Part shown: in pieces, positions 45,161-54,603 of the stretch
How positions within the stretch are numbered: the first letter of the stretch is position 1
Layout: every line of letters begins with the position of its first letter
Assembly: GCF_000024845.1 (NCBI RefSeq)
Contig: NC_013501.1
Location: 1 to 64,000, forward strand
From: Rhodothermus marinus DSM 4252
GTDB taxonomy: Bacteria > Bacteroidota > Rhodothermia > Rhodothermales > Rhodothermaceae
Reading direction: 5' to 3'
DNA: 64,000 nucleotides
Notes under the pieces: model-generated
Database searches by the model: none
Told to the model about the DNA's origin: nothing
What the model saw: the letters and a program-made list of their open reading frames with translations, nothing else
Position numbers and translations under genes: made by a program

Positions 45161-46867
45161 TCACTCCCAGAACGAAGCGAAGCCTTCGCTTTCGAGCCGA
45201 AGCCACATGTGCGCCAGGCGGGCGGCCGTCATGGGAAAGGCGGCTTCCGGCCAGCGGTCCGGGTAGCCCGCCGCCGTCCAGGTGTCGAGCAGCGCGCGCA
45301 GTTCGTCGTCGCGTTCGGTCGGGGCGCCGGTGACGGCCCAGCCCAGCAGGGCCCGGAGGGCCCGGCGTAGCGGGGGCGAGCTGCCCTGCAGGCGGGGGAG
45401 CACCTTCATCCAGAACGCCAGGTCCAGCGGATCGACCGGTTCGCCGGTGCGCGTTCGGAACGCTTCGGGCATTTCGGCGGCGTGGAGCACGAACAGCGCC
45501 ACCTCGTCGCGCGTGCGGTAGGCCACCGGGAAGCCGGCGGGCTGCAGCCATCGGTTGAGCGTCTGGAGCGTTTCCAGCACGCGGTCCAGTTGCCGGCGCT
45601 CCGCGTCGGATGGCGTCGGTAGCTCGGCCAGGCGCAGCGCGCGGGGCCACCAGGCCGTCACCGGCCAGGGCTCGGGCTCGACCGCCGAGGAAGCGGGCGT
45701 GGCCGCCAGGTCGATCTCCGTCAGCTCCAGCGTGAAGGCGCGGTCGATCACCTTGCGACTGAAGCCGTGGGTGGTTTCGTCCACGTTCACCGTGCCCACC
45801 AGCGCGAAGTTGGCCGTCCAGGCCACGCGGGCCCAGCCCTGATCGGCCGGAGCGAGCGACAGTTGCAGCAGGGGTTCGGTGGTCCAGCCGCCTTCAGGAA
45901 GCGGGCGACGATCTTCAATGCGGCTGAGCGCTTCGGCCAGGTACTGCTCCGGTCGCGCCAGATTCATCTCGTCCAGCACACCCACAAAGAACCGATCGGG
46001 TTGCTGCTGTGCCTCGCGCATGAGGCGAAGCAGCGTGCCGGGACGGAAGCGGCCCTGCAGGTCCACGTAGCCCAGCAGTTCGGCGCTGTCGGCCCAGTCG
46101 GGGCGCACGGGGATGAGCTGGGCCGCGCTGCCGGTCGCCTCAGCCACCAGCAGCGGGAGCTTCGACTTGCCCGTGCCGGTAGGTCCCGCCAGGATGACCA
46201 GCGGTTTGGTGCGCACGGCCGCCACGTAGGCCGCCACGATCCAGGGCGCATAGACGAATCCCCGGCCTTCCAGGTAACCCAGGAGCGTTTCGAGCGCGGC
46301 GGCCCGGTCGAACGCTTCGGCGCGGTAGCGGACGCGCCGCTCGCGCACGACCGGTGCCGGTCGCTCGGCCCTGAGCCGGCGCAATTCTTCCAGGGCCGAC
46401 ATGGCCCGCTCCAGGTCGGCCGCCCGCGCCCGGATCAGAAACTCCAGCACTTTTTCGTCCACGCGCGGAAGCGGGTGCAGCACCTGTTGCACGACCGACC
46501 GAAAGTCGGGATAGTTGCGCACGACCTCCAGCTTGTCGGCGAACGCCTCGAACGGCACCCAGGCTTCTTCGGAGAGCACCACCAGCGGCCGCACGCGCAC
46601 GCGGTGCGGATAGGCCACGCCCGGCACCAGCGGCGTGTGGTCTTCGAAGGGCTCGCCCGTTACCTCGAACATTCCCACGAGCACCTTGGAGCCCGACAGG
46701 TAGGCGAAGATCCGATCGCCCGGACGCAGGCGATGGAGCGCGGCCCGGCCCACCCGGTGCACGGCAAAGGTGCCCGTCTGCAGAAAGGCCGGGTAGTGCT
46801 GGGGCGGGATGGCCCAGAGCCAGGCGCGTCCCTCGCGCGGGCGATATGTGGTGGGCGTTTCTGCCAT
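45161..46867 (-). CDS. McrB-like AAA+ NTPase with N-terminal EVE domain
   Basis: McrB-type motors assemble as rings, bind modified DNA through an N-terminal reader and drive McrC cleavage. The 568 residues begin with an EVE (PUA-like) reader (about 14-140: [41 protein letters not shown]). The AAA+ domain has Walker A GPTGTGKS (228-235), Walker B VGVLDEMN (295-302) and the McrB sensor stretch [20 protein letters not shown] (359-378). EVE domains read modified cytosines or similar bases. ATG at 46867 begins the EVE fold; the frame is open further upstream into uvrB. It is divergent from uvrB. Confidence 0.9.
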   Translation of the reverse strand: MAETPTTYRPREGRAWLWAIPPQHYPAFLQTGTFAVHRVGRAALHRLRPGDRIFAYLSGSKVLVGMFEVTGEPFEDHTPLVPGVAYPHRVRVRPLVVLSEEAWVPFEAFADKLEVVRNYPDFRSVVQQVLHPLPRVDEKVLEFLIRARAADLERAMSALEELRRLRAERPAPVVRERRVRYRAEAFDRAAALETLLGYLEGRGFVYAPWIVAAYVAAVRTKPLVILAGPTGTGKSKLPLLVAEATGSAAQLIPVRPDWADSAELLGYVDLQGRFRPGTLLRLMREAQQQPDRFFVGVLDEMNLARPEQYLAEALSRIEDRRPLPEGGWTTEPLLQLSLAPADQGWARVAWTANFALVGTVNVDETTHGFSRKVIDRAFTLELTEIDLAATPASSAVEPEPWPVTAWWPRALRLAELPTPSDAERRQLDRVLETLQTLNRWLQPAGFPVAYRTRDEVALFVLHAAEMPEAFRTRTGEPVDPLDLAFWMKVLPRLQGSSPPLRRALRALLGWAVTGAPTERDDELRALLDTWTAAGYPDRWPEAAFPMTAARLAHMWLRLESEGFASFWE

Positions 46868-46883
46868 CGCGCGCAATATACGC

Positions 46884-46924
46884 CCGGAAGTTGTCGAAAA
46901 CGCAACTTCTGGCGGCACTTCCGG
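46884..46924. promoter_or_regulatory. Overlapping inverted repeats between the EVE-McrB gene and uvrB
   Basis: CCGGAAGT (46884-46891) is the exact inverse of ACTTCCGG (46917-46924), and GAAGTTG (46887-46893) the inverse of CAACTTC (46903-46909). The two pairings exclude each other. A further CCGGAAGTT lies just inside uvrB at about 46981. The 93-bp gap between divergent defence and repair genes thus holds several copies of one half-site, a plausible shared operator. Confidence 0.42.
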
Positions 46925-46960
46925 TTCTTGGAAAGGACCGGGGCAAAACGAAGGCACGAG

Positions 46961-49024
46961 ATGGAGGGAGCGGTTGAAAACCGGAAGTTCGAGCTGGTAG
47001 CGCCGTTCGAGCCGACCGGCGATCAGCCCCGCGCCATCGCGGAGCTGACCGAGGGTATCCTGCGCGGCGACAAATACCAGACCCTGCTGGGCGCGACCGG
47101 CACGGGGAAGACTTTTGTGCTGTCGCACGTCATTCAGAACGTGCAGCGGCCGACGCTGGTGATGAGTCCCAACAAGACGCTGGCCGCACAGCTCTACGGC
47201 GAGTTCAAGCAGTTTTTCCCCAACAACGCGGTCGAGTTTTTCATCTCCTACTACGACTACTACCAGCCCGAGGCCTACATCCCGGCCACCGATACCTACA
47301 TCGAAAAGGACCTGGCCATCAACGAGCGGATCGATCGGCTGCGCCTGCGGGCCACCAGTGCGCTCGTCTCGGGTCGGCGCGACGTGATCGTGGTGGCGTC
47401 GGTCTCCTGCATCTATGGCATCGGCTCACCGGACGAGTACCGCGAGCAGATCGTCCCGCTGCACGTCGGCCAGCAGATCGAGCGCAACGAACTGCTCCGG
47501 CGACTGGTCAACATCTACTACACGCGCAACGACGTGGAATTCAAGCCGGGCACGTTCCGCGTGCGGGGCGACGTGGTGGACATCTTCCCGGCCTACGCCG
47601 AGGAGAGCGCCTTTCGCATCGAGTTCTGGGGCGACGAGATCGACCGCATCGCCCGGCTGGATCCCACAACGGGTGAACTGGGCGCCGAGGAGACGGCCAT
47701 CACGATCTATCCGGCAAAGATTTTCGTCACGCCGCGCGACCGGCTGGAGCGGGCCATTGCTTCGATCGAGGAAGAGTTGCGCTGGCGGCTGGCCGTACTC
47801 CGGGCCGAGGGCAAACTGCTCGAAGCCCAGCGTCTGGAGCAGCGCACGCGCTTCGACATCGAAATGCTCCGCGAAGTCGGCTACTGCTCGGGCATCGAAA
47901 ACTACAGCCGCCATCTGTCGGGACGGGCGCCCGGCGAGCGGCCCTACTGCCTGTTCGATTACTTTCCGGACGACTACCTGCTCATCATCGACGAAAGCCA
48001 TGTCACGATCCCCCAGGTGCGGGCCATGTACAACGGCGACCGGGCCCGCAAGCTGACGCTGGTCGAGCACGGTTTCCGACTGCCCTCGGCGCTCGACAAC
48101 CGGCCGCTGACGTTCGAGGAGTTCGAGGCGCTGCACCATCAGGTGATCTTCGTGAGCGCCACGCCCGGCGATTATGAGCTGGAAAAGAGCGGCGGCGTGG
48201 TGGTCGAGCAGATCATCCGACCCACGGGCATTCCCGACCCCGAGGTCGAGGTGCGGCCCACCGAAGGCCAGATCGACGACCTGCTCGAAGAAATCCGTCA
48301 GGTGGTGGCGCGCGGCGAGCGGGCGCTGGTGACCACGCTCACCAAACGCATGGCCGAGGACCTGGCCGAGTATCTGGACCGCTTCGGCGTGCGCGTCCGC
48401 TACCTGCACTCCGAGATCGACGCGCTCGAACGCGTGGATCTGCTGCGTGGCCTGCGGCTGGGTGAGTTCGACGTGCTCGTGGGCGTCAACCTGCTGCGCG
48501 AAGGGCTCGACCTGCCCGAGGTGTCGCTGGTGGCCATCCTCGACGCCGACAAGGAGGGCTTCCTGCGCTCGGAACGCTCGCTGATCCAGACGGCGGGGCG
48601 GGCGGCCCGCAACGCGAACGGCAAGATTCTGCTCTACGCCGACCGGATCACCGAGGCCATGCAGCGCATGATCGACGAGACGAATCGCCGCCGCGCCATT
48701 CAGCTCGAATACAACCGCAAGCACGGCATCACGCCGCGCACCGTGTACAAGTCGCGCGAGGAGATTCTGAAAAGCACGATCGTGGCCGAAGAGAAGTACC
48801 GGCCGCTGGTCGATTCGCCCCGCTACGAGGAGCCCGAGGTGCCGCCGATCGTGGCCGATCCGGTCTTGAAGGAACTGACGCCCGAGCAGAAACGGGAGCT
48901 GATCGAACAGCTCCGGCGCGAAATGCTCGAAGCCGCCGAAAACCTGGAGTTCGAGCGGGCGGCCGAGCTGCGCGACACGATCCTGGCGCTCGAGCGCGAG
49001 CTGGACGCGCACGAGGCCGGGTAG
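46961..49024 (+). CDS. uvrB: Excinuclease ABC subunit B
   Basis: UvrB verifies DNA damage in nucleotide excision repair. From ATG 46961 the protein has 687 residues with the standard parts: Walker [10 protein letters not shown] (44-52), the damage-probing hairpin [23 protein letters not shown], helicase motifs [22 protein letters not shown] and [12 protein letters not shown], the second RecA-like domain with [32 protein letters not shown], and a C-terminal UVR domain that binds UvrC. The frame is open far upstream, but [23 protein letters not shown] is the typical start. Confidence 0.97.
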   Translation: MEGAVENRKFELVAPFEPTGDQPRAIAELTEGILRGDKYQTLLGATGTGKTFVLSHVIQNVQRPTLVMSPNKTLAAQLYGEFKQFFPNNAVEFFISYYDYYQPEAYIPATDTYIEKDLAINERIDRLRLRATSALVSGRRDVIVVASVSCIYGIGSPDEYREQIVPLHVGQQIERNELLRRLVNIYYTRNDVEFKPGTFRVRGDVVDIFPAYAEESAFRIEFWGDEIDRIARLDPTTGELGAEETAITIYPAKIFVTPRDRLERAIASIEEELRWRLAVLRAEGKLLEAQRLEQRTRFDIEMLREVGYCSGIENYSRHLSGRAPGERPYCLFDYFPDDYLLIIDESHVTIPQVRAMYNGDRARKLTLVEHGFRLPSALDNRPLTFEEFEALHHQVIFVSATPGDYELEKSGGVVVEQIIRPTGIPDPEVEVRPTEGQIDDLLEEIRQVVARGERALVTTLTKRMAEDLAEYLDRFGVRVRYLHSEIDALERVDLLRGLRLGEFDVLVGVNLLREGLDLPEVSLVAILDADKEGFLRSERSLIQTAGRAARNANGKILLYADRITEAMQRMIDETNRRRAIQLEYNRKHGITPRTVYKSREEILKSTIVAEEKYRPLVDSPRYEEPEVPPIVADPVLKELTPEQKRELIEQLRREMLEAAENLEFERAAELRDTILALERELDAHEAG

Positions 49025-49084
49025 GCATAACGCATTGCTCGGGTACTGTAGCAGCAGAAAAGCCTGCGCGCTCGGAGGCCTTCG

Positions 49085-49639
49085 GTGACGGACGACCTGC
49101 AAACGCTCTGCCGGCGGTTGGTTGATTCGGACCGTGCGGCGCTGGAGGAGCTGTTTCGCCGCATGCGCGAGCCGCTCCTGCGCTACGTCTGTGCCATCGT
49201 GGCGGAGGCCACCGTGGCGCACGATCTGGTGCAGGACGTGTTTCTGGATCTGTGGCTGCGGCGGACCACGCTCGATCCGGAGCAACCGCTGCGGCCCTAT
49301 CTCTACCGCATGGCCCGCAACCGGGCACTCCGGCACCTGCGTGACGAGCGCCGGCGGGCCCGTAAGCGTGCCGAGCAATTGCCGAAGACGCCGCCGGTCG
49401 AGCCGCTGTCGCCGGACGATCATGTGGCGTCGCGCCAGCTCGAAACGCTGCTGGCGCGCTGGCTCGACGAACTCCCCGAGCGCCAGCGCGAGGTGCTGGT
49501 GCTCAGCCGCTGGCACGGGCTGAGCCATCGCGAGATCGCCCGCGTCATGGGCATCTCGCCCCGAACCGTCAACAACCACATGTTGCGGGCGCTGGAGACG
49601 CTGCGCCGTCGGATCCAGGCGCTCGCCCTTACGCCATGA
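49085..49639 (+). CDS. ECF sigma factor of the FecI type
   Basis: The 184-residue sigma factor has a sigma-2 region (about 10-85, LVQDVFLDLWLRRTTLDP and LRPYLYRMARNRALRHLRDERR) and a sigma-4 helix-turn-helix (about 128-178, LPERQREVLVLSRWHGLSHREIARVMGISPRTVNNHMLRALETLR). GTG at 49085 is the likely start. The stop overlaps the FecR-like gene by ATGA, and a TonB receptor follows. This is the cell-surface signalling layout, in which the receptor and anti-sigma release the sigma factor. Confidence 0.92.
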   Translation: MTDDLQTLCRRLVDSDRAALEELFRRMREPLLRYVCAIVAEATVAHDLVQDVFLDLWLRRTTLDPEQPLRPYLYRMARNRALRHLRDERRRARKRAEQLPKTPPVEPLSPDDHVASRQLETLLARWLDELPERQREVLVLSRWHGLSHREIARVMGISPRTVNNHMLRALETLRRRIQALALTP

Positions 49640-50586
49640 ACGGACGTCCGACCTCCAGACTGCCCCGGGAACTGGAAGAAGCGTTGCAGGAACGAAGCCC
49701 GGAGGAGCGCCGCCAGATGGCGGCGCTCTGGGAGCGCCTGGGTGCGCTGGAGCCGCCCGTCGGGGACGTGCCTTCCACCGAGGCGGCCTGGGCGGAGCTG
49801 TCGGCCCGGCTGGCTTCGACGCCCCGACCTGCGCGGCCGCCCCGCCGCGCGCTGCGCCGTCGCTGGCCGGTGGCGGTGGGCCTGCTGCTGGTGCTGGGCC
49901 TGATCGGGGCGTACGTGCTGCTCCGCCCGCGTGCGGTGATCGTGCCGCCGGGCACGATTCAGACCGTCACGCTGGCCGATGGCTCGACCATCACGCTGCG
50001 GGCGGGCTCCCGGCTGCGGTACGCGGCGACACTGCCCTGGCGACGGCCCCGGCGGGTGCACCTGACGGGCGAGGCGCTGTTCGAGGTGGTGCCCGGGCGC
50101 CCGCTGACCGTCGAGACCGCCCAGGCCCGTGTGGAGGTGCTGGGCACGCGCTTCACCGTGCGCGCCTGGCCCGAAGCGAGCGAAACCCGCGTTACACTGC
50201 TGGAGGGGCGCGTGCGGGTACGATCCGTCCGGACGCCCCGGCAACCGCTGGTGCTGGAAGCGCCGGGCCAGAGCGTGCGCGTCGGCGCGAAGGCCGAGCT
50301 TTTGCCGGAGCGGATGACGCCCGATCAGGTGCTGGCCTGGCGACGTGGCGGGTTCGTCGTGATCGACGAGCCGGTGGGTGTCGTGCTGCGTGAGCTGGAA
50401 CGCACCTTCGCGCTCCGCATCGAAGTAGCGGGACCGCTGCCGCTCGACCGGCGCGTGACCGTGCTGTATCAGCAACAGGCCCGCCCCGAAGCCATCCTGC
50501 AGGATCTCTGTCTGACGCTGCCATGTCACTACCGCCGCACCAGCCGCGGGTTTGTCGTCGAGGCCGAGCCATCGTCCGGGCGCTGA
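49636..50586 (+). CDS. FecR-type anti-sigma regulator
   Basis: The 316-residue protein has a cytoplasmic helical part (about 1-70) that would hold the sigma factor, one membrane helix (about 77-96, WPVAVGLLLVLGLIGAYVLL) and a periplasmic FecR domain (about 100-235, IQTVTLADGSTITLRAGSRLRY, LTGEALFEVVPG). It ends with a secretin-TonB-like DUF4974 region (FVVIDEPVGVVLRELERTF). It overlaps both neighbours, starting inside the sigma stop and covering 64 bp of the receptor start. This suggests tight co-translation. Confidence 0.92.
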   Translation: MNGRPTSRLPRELEEALQERSPEERRQMAALWERLGALEPPVGDVPSTEAAWAELSARLASTPRPARPPRRALRRRWPVAVGLLLVLGLIGAYVLLRPRAVIVPPGTIQTVTLADGSTITLRAGSRLRYAATLPWRRPRRVHLTGEALFEVVPGRPLTVETAQARVEVLGTRFTVRAWPEASETRVTLLEGRVRVRSVRTPRQPLVLEAPGQSVRVGAKAELLPERMTPDQVLAWRRGGFVVIDEPVGVVLRELERTFALRIEVAGPLPLDRRVTVLYQQQARPEAILQDLCLTLPCHYRRTSRGFVVEAEPSSGR

Positions 50587-53306
50587 TCGTCGCGGCGGTG
50601 CTGCTCGGGAGTGTGGGGACGGCCGCGGCCCAGGACGGCGGCCGCTTCACGCTGGTTGTGCGCGACGTGCCGCTGCAGGAAGCGCTCGAAGCGCTGGCCC
50701 GCACGGCCCGCATCAACCTGGTCTATCCCTCCGAGCTGGTACGTGGCCGAACGACCTCCTGCGCTCTCCGCAACGCTCCGGTCGAAGAGCTCCTGCGCTG
50801 TCTGCTGGCCGGTACGGGCCTCGATTTCGTCCGCTCATCCTCGGGCACCTACGTCATTCTGGAGGCGCGGGAGCTGCCGCCCCGGCTGGGGTTGCTGACA
50901 GGTCAGGTGATTGACGGGACGACGGGCGCGCCGCTGCCGTTCGCCCACGTGCTGCTGGCCGACGCGGTCACGGGCACCGTCACGAACGAAGCGGGAATGT
51001 TCACGATCAGCGGCCTGCTGGCCGGTCCGCACCGGCTGGTCGTTTCGTACGTGGGGTATCGCCCGCGCGTCGATAGCGTACGGGTGGATCCGGACCGCCC
51101 TGCCCATGTGCGCATTGCGCTGGAACCCACGCTGCTGGAAGCGCCGCCCATCGTGATCGACGGGCTGAGCCGGCGGCCGCTTTCGGCCGAACTGGGCCGT
51201 GCATACCTGACGGCCGAACAGCTCCAGCAGGCCGGCACGACCGGCGACCTGCTGCATGCCGTCGAGCGCCTGCCGGGCGTGCAGGTGCCTCATCCACTGG
51301 CCGAACTGCATCTGCAGGGCGGCGACAGCGGCGAGCACCTGACCCGGCTCGACGGCGTGCCCGTCCGCAATCCCGTCAGCCTGGGGCGTTACCTGAGCGC
51401 CTTCAGTCCGCTGGCGATCGGGCGCCTGACCGTCCATCGAGCCGGCTACGGGGTGGCGCTGGGGAGCCAGCTGGCGGGTGTGATCGAACTGGAGCACGAT
51501 CTGAACGTGCCGGGGCCGCTTGAGGCGGTAGCCCGCGTCGATCCGCTGGCCGCCAACGTCCGCCTGCGGGGACGCTACCGGAACGCGGCCGCGCTGGTGG
51601 CCTTCCGGCGCAGCGTCTGGGACCTGTATCAGGAACCGGGCCTGCGTACGCTACTGCGCCAGTGGAACACGATCGATCCGCTCATGGCCGCCCGCTGGCT
51701 GGGCGAACCCATCGCCCGGGAAGGACTGCAGGCCTACCACTGGACGCCCCGGGCGGCGTTTTCGGATCTGCACGTGGCCGGACGTGTCCAGCCGGATCCG
51801 TTCCAGACGCTGCACATCGCCGTCTATCGCGGGACGAACCGTCTGGAGGCCGGTCAGCAGACCCGCTATGCGGCGGCCGGGGCCGATTCGGCCCGGCTCA
51901 TCCTGACGGAGGACGCCTATCGCTGGCTCAACGAGGCGTTTCGGCTACGCTACGACCGGTTGCCGGGCGCGCGCGTGTTGCTGGGGTTGCAGCTCCGGGG
52001 AAGCTGGCACGCGTCCTCGTACCGGTATCGCGCCCGTGAAGGGACGGCCCCGCAGGGTGACCCGGCCGCCTGGGAGGCACTCGAAGCCCGGCTGCGTGAA
52101 GAACTGGCCCGGGCGCCGGGCACGTCCGAGCGCAACACCATCCGCGAGCTGGCGCTGGAAGTCTCGTTGCATTACAGCCCGTCGGCACGCTGGCAACTGG
52201 AGAGCGGCCTTGTGCTGGAGCAGGTGCAGGCCCGCTTTCGACTGGGCAACGTGTTCGTGGCACCGTTCCGCCATGCGATCACCGCCTGGCAACCCGCCAC
52301 CTATCTGACGGCCACGTGGACTCCCGCGGAAGGGTTGAGCGTGGAGCCGGGCGTGCGGCTGACGTGGCTGCCCGTGCGGGTGACGGTCTATGCCGAGCCG
52401 CGACTGGCCGTGCGTCGGGATCTGCAGCTCGGACCGTTTGCGCTGGCGGTGCGGCTGGCCGGCGGGGTCTATCGCCAGTTCGTCAATCAGTTCGAGCTGA
52501 CGAGCGTCGGGGCCACGGCCATCGTGCCGTCGGTGCTCTTCTGGCTGCCGCCTGACGCCACGGTGGCCCCGCCCTGGAGTTACCACCTGACGGGCGAGCT
52601 GCTGCTGGCCCGGGGCGATACCTGGACCCTGGAAACCACGCTGTATCAGAAAGGACAGCCGCACCTGCTGTTTGTCGACTATCCGCGCCTGCTGGCCCGG
52701 CTGCCGGCCCGTCGGCCTGTTCCGGAAGCCACACCGCTCGTGCAGCGCGACTTTCTGCGGCACAGCCGGGGTGTGGCCCGGGGACTGAACCTGCGGATCC
52801 GACATCGAGGCCCGCATCATCGGGCGACGCTGGCCTACAGTTACGATCACACCCTTCGGGCCTACCCGGACAGCCGGGGAACGCTTCGGCTGGTGCCGGC
52901 CCCCTGGAACGAACCGCACCGCATCCGGCTGGACCTTTCCCGAGAGCTCCCGGCCGGCCTGATGCTTCTCGGTAGCGGACAGGTGCAGTGGGGACGACGA
53001 TGGGCCTTCCGCCGCCTGTACTACGACTACCTGCGATACAGCGGAACGCCGACGATCGGCGGCTACGACCTGGACCGGCCGGAGAGGCACCGGCTGCCCG
53101 GCCGCTACCGGCTGGATCTTGGGCTGTCGTGGCACGGACGCGTTCGCGCAGCGCATCTGCAACTACAATTGCTGGTCCGCAACGTGCTGAACCGCCGGGA
53201 TGTGTATGACCGGAGTCTGACGCTGACCGAACTGGTATCGCCGACTCCTGTCGACCGCCTGTTGCCCGGTCGCCAGTGGCTGCTGACCGTCCAGGTGGCG
53301 TACTGA
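50523..53306 (+). CDS. TonB-dependent receptor with STN signalling domain
   Basis: The 927-residue outer-membrane receptor has a signal peptide, an STN domain (about 38-115, FTLVVRDVPLQEALEALARTARINLVYPSEL) that passes signal to FecR, a carboxypeptidase-regulatory-like domain (about 125-205), and a plug (about 220-330, GDLLHAVERLPGVQVPHPLAELHLQGG). A beta-barrel follows, ending with a weak aromatic strand (QWLLTVQVAY). It belongs with the sigma/anti-sigma pair before it. The ligand is not known; iron complexes and glycans are the usual options. No neighbouring SusD gene is seen. Confidence 0.92.
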   Translation: MSLPPHQPRVCRRGRAIVRALIVAAVLLGSVGTAAAQDGGRFTLVVRDVPLQEALEALARTARINLVYPSELVRGRTTSCALRNAPVEELLRCLLAGTGLDFVRSSSGTYVILEARELPPRLGLLTGQVIDGTTGAPLPFAHVLLADAVTGTVTNEAGMFTISGLLAGPHRLVVSYVGYRPRVDSVRVDPDRPAHVRIALEPTLLEAPPIVIDGLSRRPLSAELGRAYLTAEQLQQAGTTGDLLHAVERLPGVQVPHPLAELHLQGGDSGEHLTRLDGVPVRNPVSLGRYLSAFSPLAIGRLTVHRAGYGVALGSQLAGVIELEHDLNVPGPLEAVARVDPLAANVRLRGRYRNAAALVAFRRSVWDLYQEPGLRTLLRQWNTIDPLMAARWLGEPIAREGLQAYHWTPRAAFSDLHVAGRVQPDPFQTLHIAVYRGTNRLEAGQQTRYAAAGADSARLILTEDAYRWLNEAFRLRYDRLPGARVLLGLQLRGSWHASSYRYRAREGTAPQGDPAAWEALEARLREELARAPGTSERNTIRELALEVSLHYSPSARWQLESGLVLEQVQARFRLGNVFVAPFRHAITAWQPATYLTATWTPAEGLSVEPGVRLTWLPVRVTVYAEPRLAVRRDLQLGPFALAVRLAGGVYRQFVNQFELTSVGATAIVPSVLFWLPPDATVAPPWSYHLTGELLLARGDTWTLETTLYQKGQPHLLFVDYPRLLARLPARRPVPEATPLVQRDFLRHSRGVARGLNLRIRHRGPHHRATLAYSYDHTLRAYPDSRGTLRLVPAPWNEPHRIRLDLSRELPAGLMLLGSGQVQWGRRWAFRRLYYDYLRYSGTPTIGGYDLDRPERHRLPGRYRLDLGLSWHGRVRAAHLQLQLLVRNVLNRRDVYDRSLTLTELVSPTPVDRLLPGRQWLLTVQVAY

Positions 53307-53380
53307 AAAGCGGAGGCGATAGGCATTCCAATGCGCTCAGGTGCTATTACAGAAGATGCGTGCACAAACGGTGGAGAGCC

Positions 53381-53860
53381 ATGAAGCTGGAAAAATCCTC
53401 GCGGCGAGAATTTCTGCGATGGGTCGGCGGATTGTCGATGGGGACCGTGGTCATTTCGCTGGTCGGGTGTGATACCAGTGGCATGGAAGGGACTGGTGAC
53501 CAGCCGCCCAACCCGCCGTCGCCCGGAGGAAACAGCGGCATCACGATCGAAGGCAATACGGTAACGCTGGATCTGACCGGAAGCGAAGCCAGAAAGGTAG
53601 CCGAACCGGGAGGTTTTCTGCACATCGATGAAGCCGATATGCTCGTGGTGAATGTGGATGGTACGATCCGGGCATTCTCGGCCATTTGCACCCATCAAGG
53701 ATGTGAAATCAGTTCATTTCAGAATAACCGGTTTACCTGTTGGTGCCACGGCTCCCAGTTTGACACCAGTGGACGGGTGGTACGGGGCCCGGCAACGCGC
53801 GCCCTCACAGAGTACTCCGTCGAGCGCAACGGCAACATCGTCCGCATCACGAAAGGCTGA
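53381..53860 (+). CDS. Rieske [2Fe-2S] protein, exported, Tat-lipoprotein-like
   Basis: The 159 residues start with a twin-arginine-like signal (SSRREFLRWVGG, 6-17) and a lipobox LVGC (Cys30), then a proline-glycine linker. The Rieske domain (about 55-159) has CTHQGC (103-108) and CWCHGS (120-125); Cys103, His105, Cys120 and His123 are the cluster ligands, and Cys108/Cys122 the stabilising disulfide. It is a high-potential electron carrier outside the inner membrane. No cytochrome bc1 b-subunit is adjacent; a four-helix membrane protein and YceI follow. Its AT content is a little higher than its neighbours. Confidence 0.92.
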   Translation: MKLEKSSRREFLRWVGGLSMGTVVISLVGCDTSGMEGTGDQPPNPPSPGGNSGITIEGNTVTLDLTGSEARKVAEPGGFLHIDEADMLVVNVDGTIRAFSAICTHQGCEISSFQNNRFTCWCHGSQFDTSGRVVRGPATRALTEYSVERNGNIVRITKG

Positions 53861-53872
53861 AAAGGAAGACGT

Positions 53873-54592
53873 ATGCGATACGCGCTTGTGGGAGCACTGC
53901 TGGGCGTTCTGACGGTGGCGCTGGTGCAGGCCCAACCGGCCCTGCAGGTGCGGCCCGGGCTGGCGCACCATCCGCCGGAGGCGCTGTTTTCACAGAAAGA
54001 GCCTCCGGCGCCTGTATCGGCCTATGCGCCGCCGGTGCTGGCCGCGCCCGACCCCACCGACAGCCTGCCCGACGGTATGCCGCTGAACACGCGGCTACTC
54101 TGGGGCCGCAAAGGACTGTTTCGGCTGCTGGGACTGGCCCCCGCCACGCGAAAGCGCGAACTGGAGATCCGCCGCACGATGCTCCAGTGGCACCAGCGGC
54201 TGGCGCTGGTTACCTTTGCCGCGCTGACCACCCAGGTAATTCTCGGTGAGGTGCTGGCCAGTAACCGGGCGCGCTACTACCAGGACCTGCAGCCCGTCCA
54301 CCGCACGCTGGGCTATGCCACGTTCGGGCTGTACCTGACCACGGCCAGTCTGTCGCTCGGAGCGCCGCCGGCCCGCCGTTACACGCCCGGCTTCAGTTCG
54401 ATCAAGCTGCACCGCTGGCTGGCGTTGATCCATTTTACCGGGATGATGCTGCAACCCTGGCTGGGACGTCATCTCCGGCTGGCACCGACACCCGACAGCT
54501 ACGAGCGCCGGTTGCGCACGCACCGCTGGGTCGGGCGCATCACGCTCGGGGCCTACACGGCCGCGTTTCTGGCCATCCTGCTTCCATACTGA
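53873..54592 (+). CDS. Four-helix membrane protein, cytochrome b561-like
   Basis: After a signal-like start and a proline-rich stretch (about 20-95), the 239-residue protein has four hydrophobic helices (about 107-130, 143-165, 180-200, 217-238). Each opens with the same pattern: HQRLALVTF (His107), HRTLGYATF (His143), HRWLALIHF (His180) and HRWVGRITL (His217). This placing of histidines at helix starts fits two b-type hemes as in b561-type proteins, but no named family is certain. It starts 12 bp after the Rieske gene and is followed by YceI, so electron flow between them is a reasonable guess. Confidence 0.68.
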   Translation: MRYALVGALLGVLTVALVQAQPALQVRPGLAHHPPEALFSQKEPPAPVSAYAPPVLAAPDPTDSLPDGMPLNTRLLWGRKGLFRLLGLAPATRKRELEIRRTMLQWHQRLALVTFAALTTQVILGEVLASNRARYYQDLQPVHRTLGYATFGLYLTTASLSLGAPPARRYTPGFSSIKLHRWLALIHFTGMMLQPWLGRHLRLAPTPDSYERRLRTHRWVGRITLGAYTAAFLAILLPY

Positions 54593-54603
54593 GAGGGGAC
54601 ACC

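Noticed and set aside
47426-49579. 717-codon minus-strand open frame opposite uvrB
   Set aside because: uvrB is certain; the antisense protein has shadow composition (many His, Gln, Arg) and no domain.
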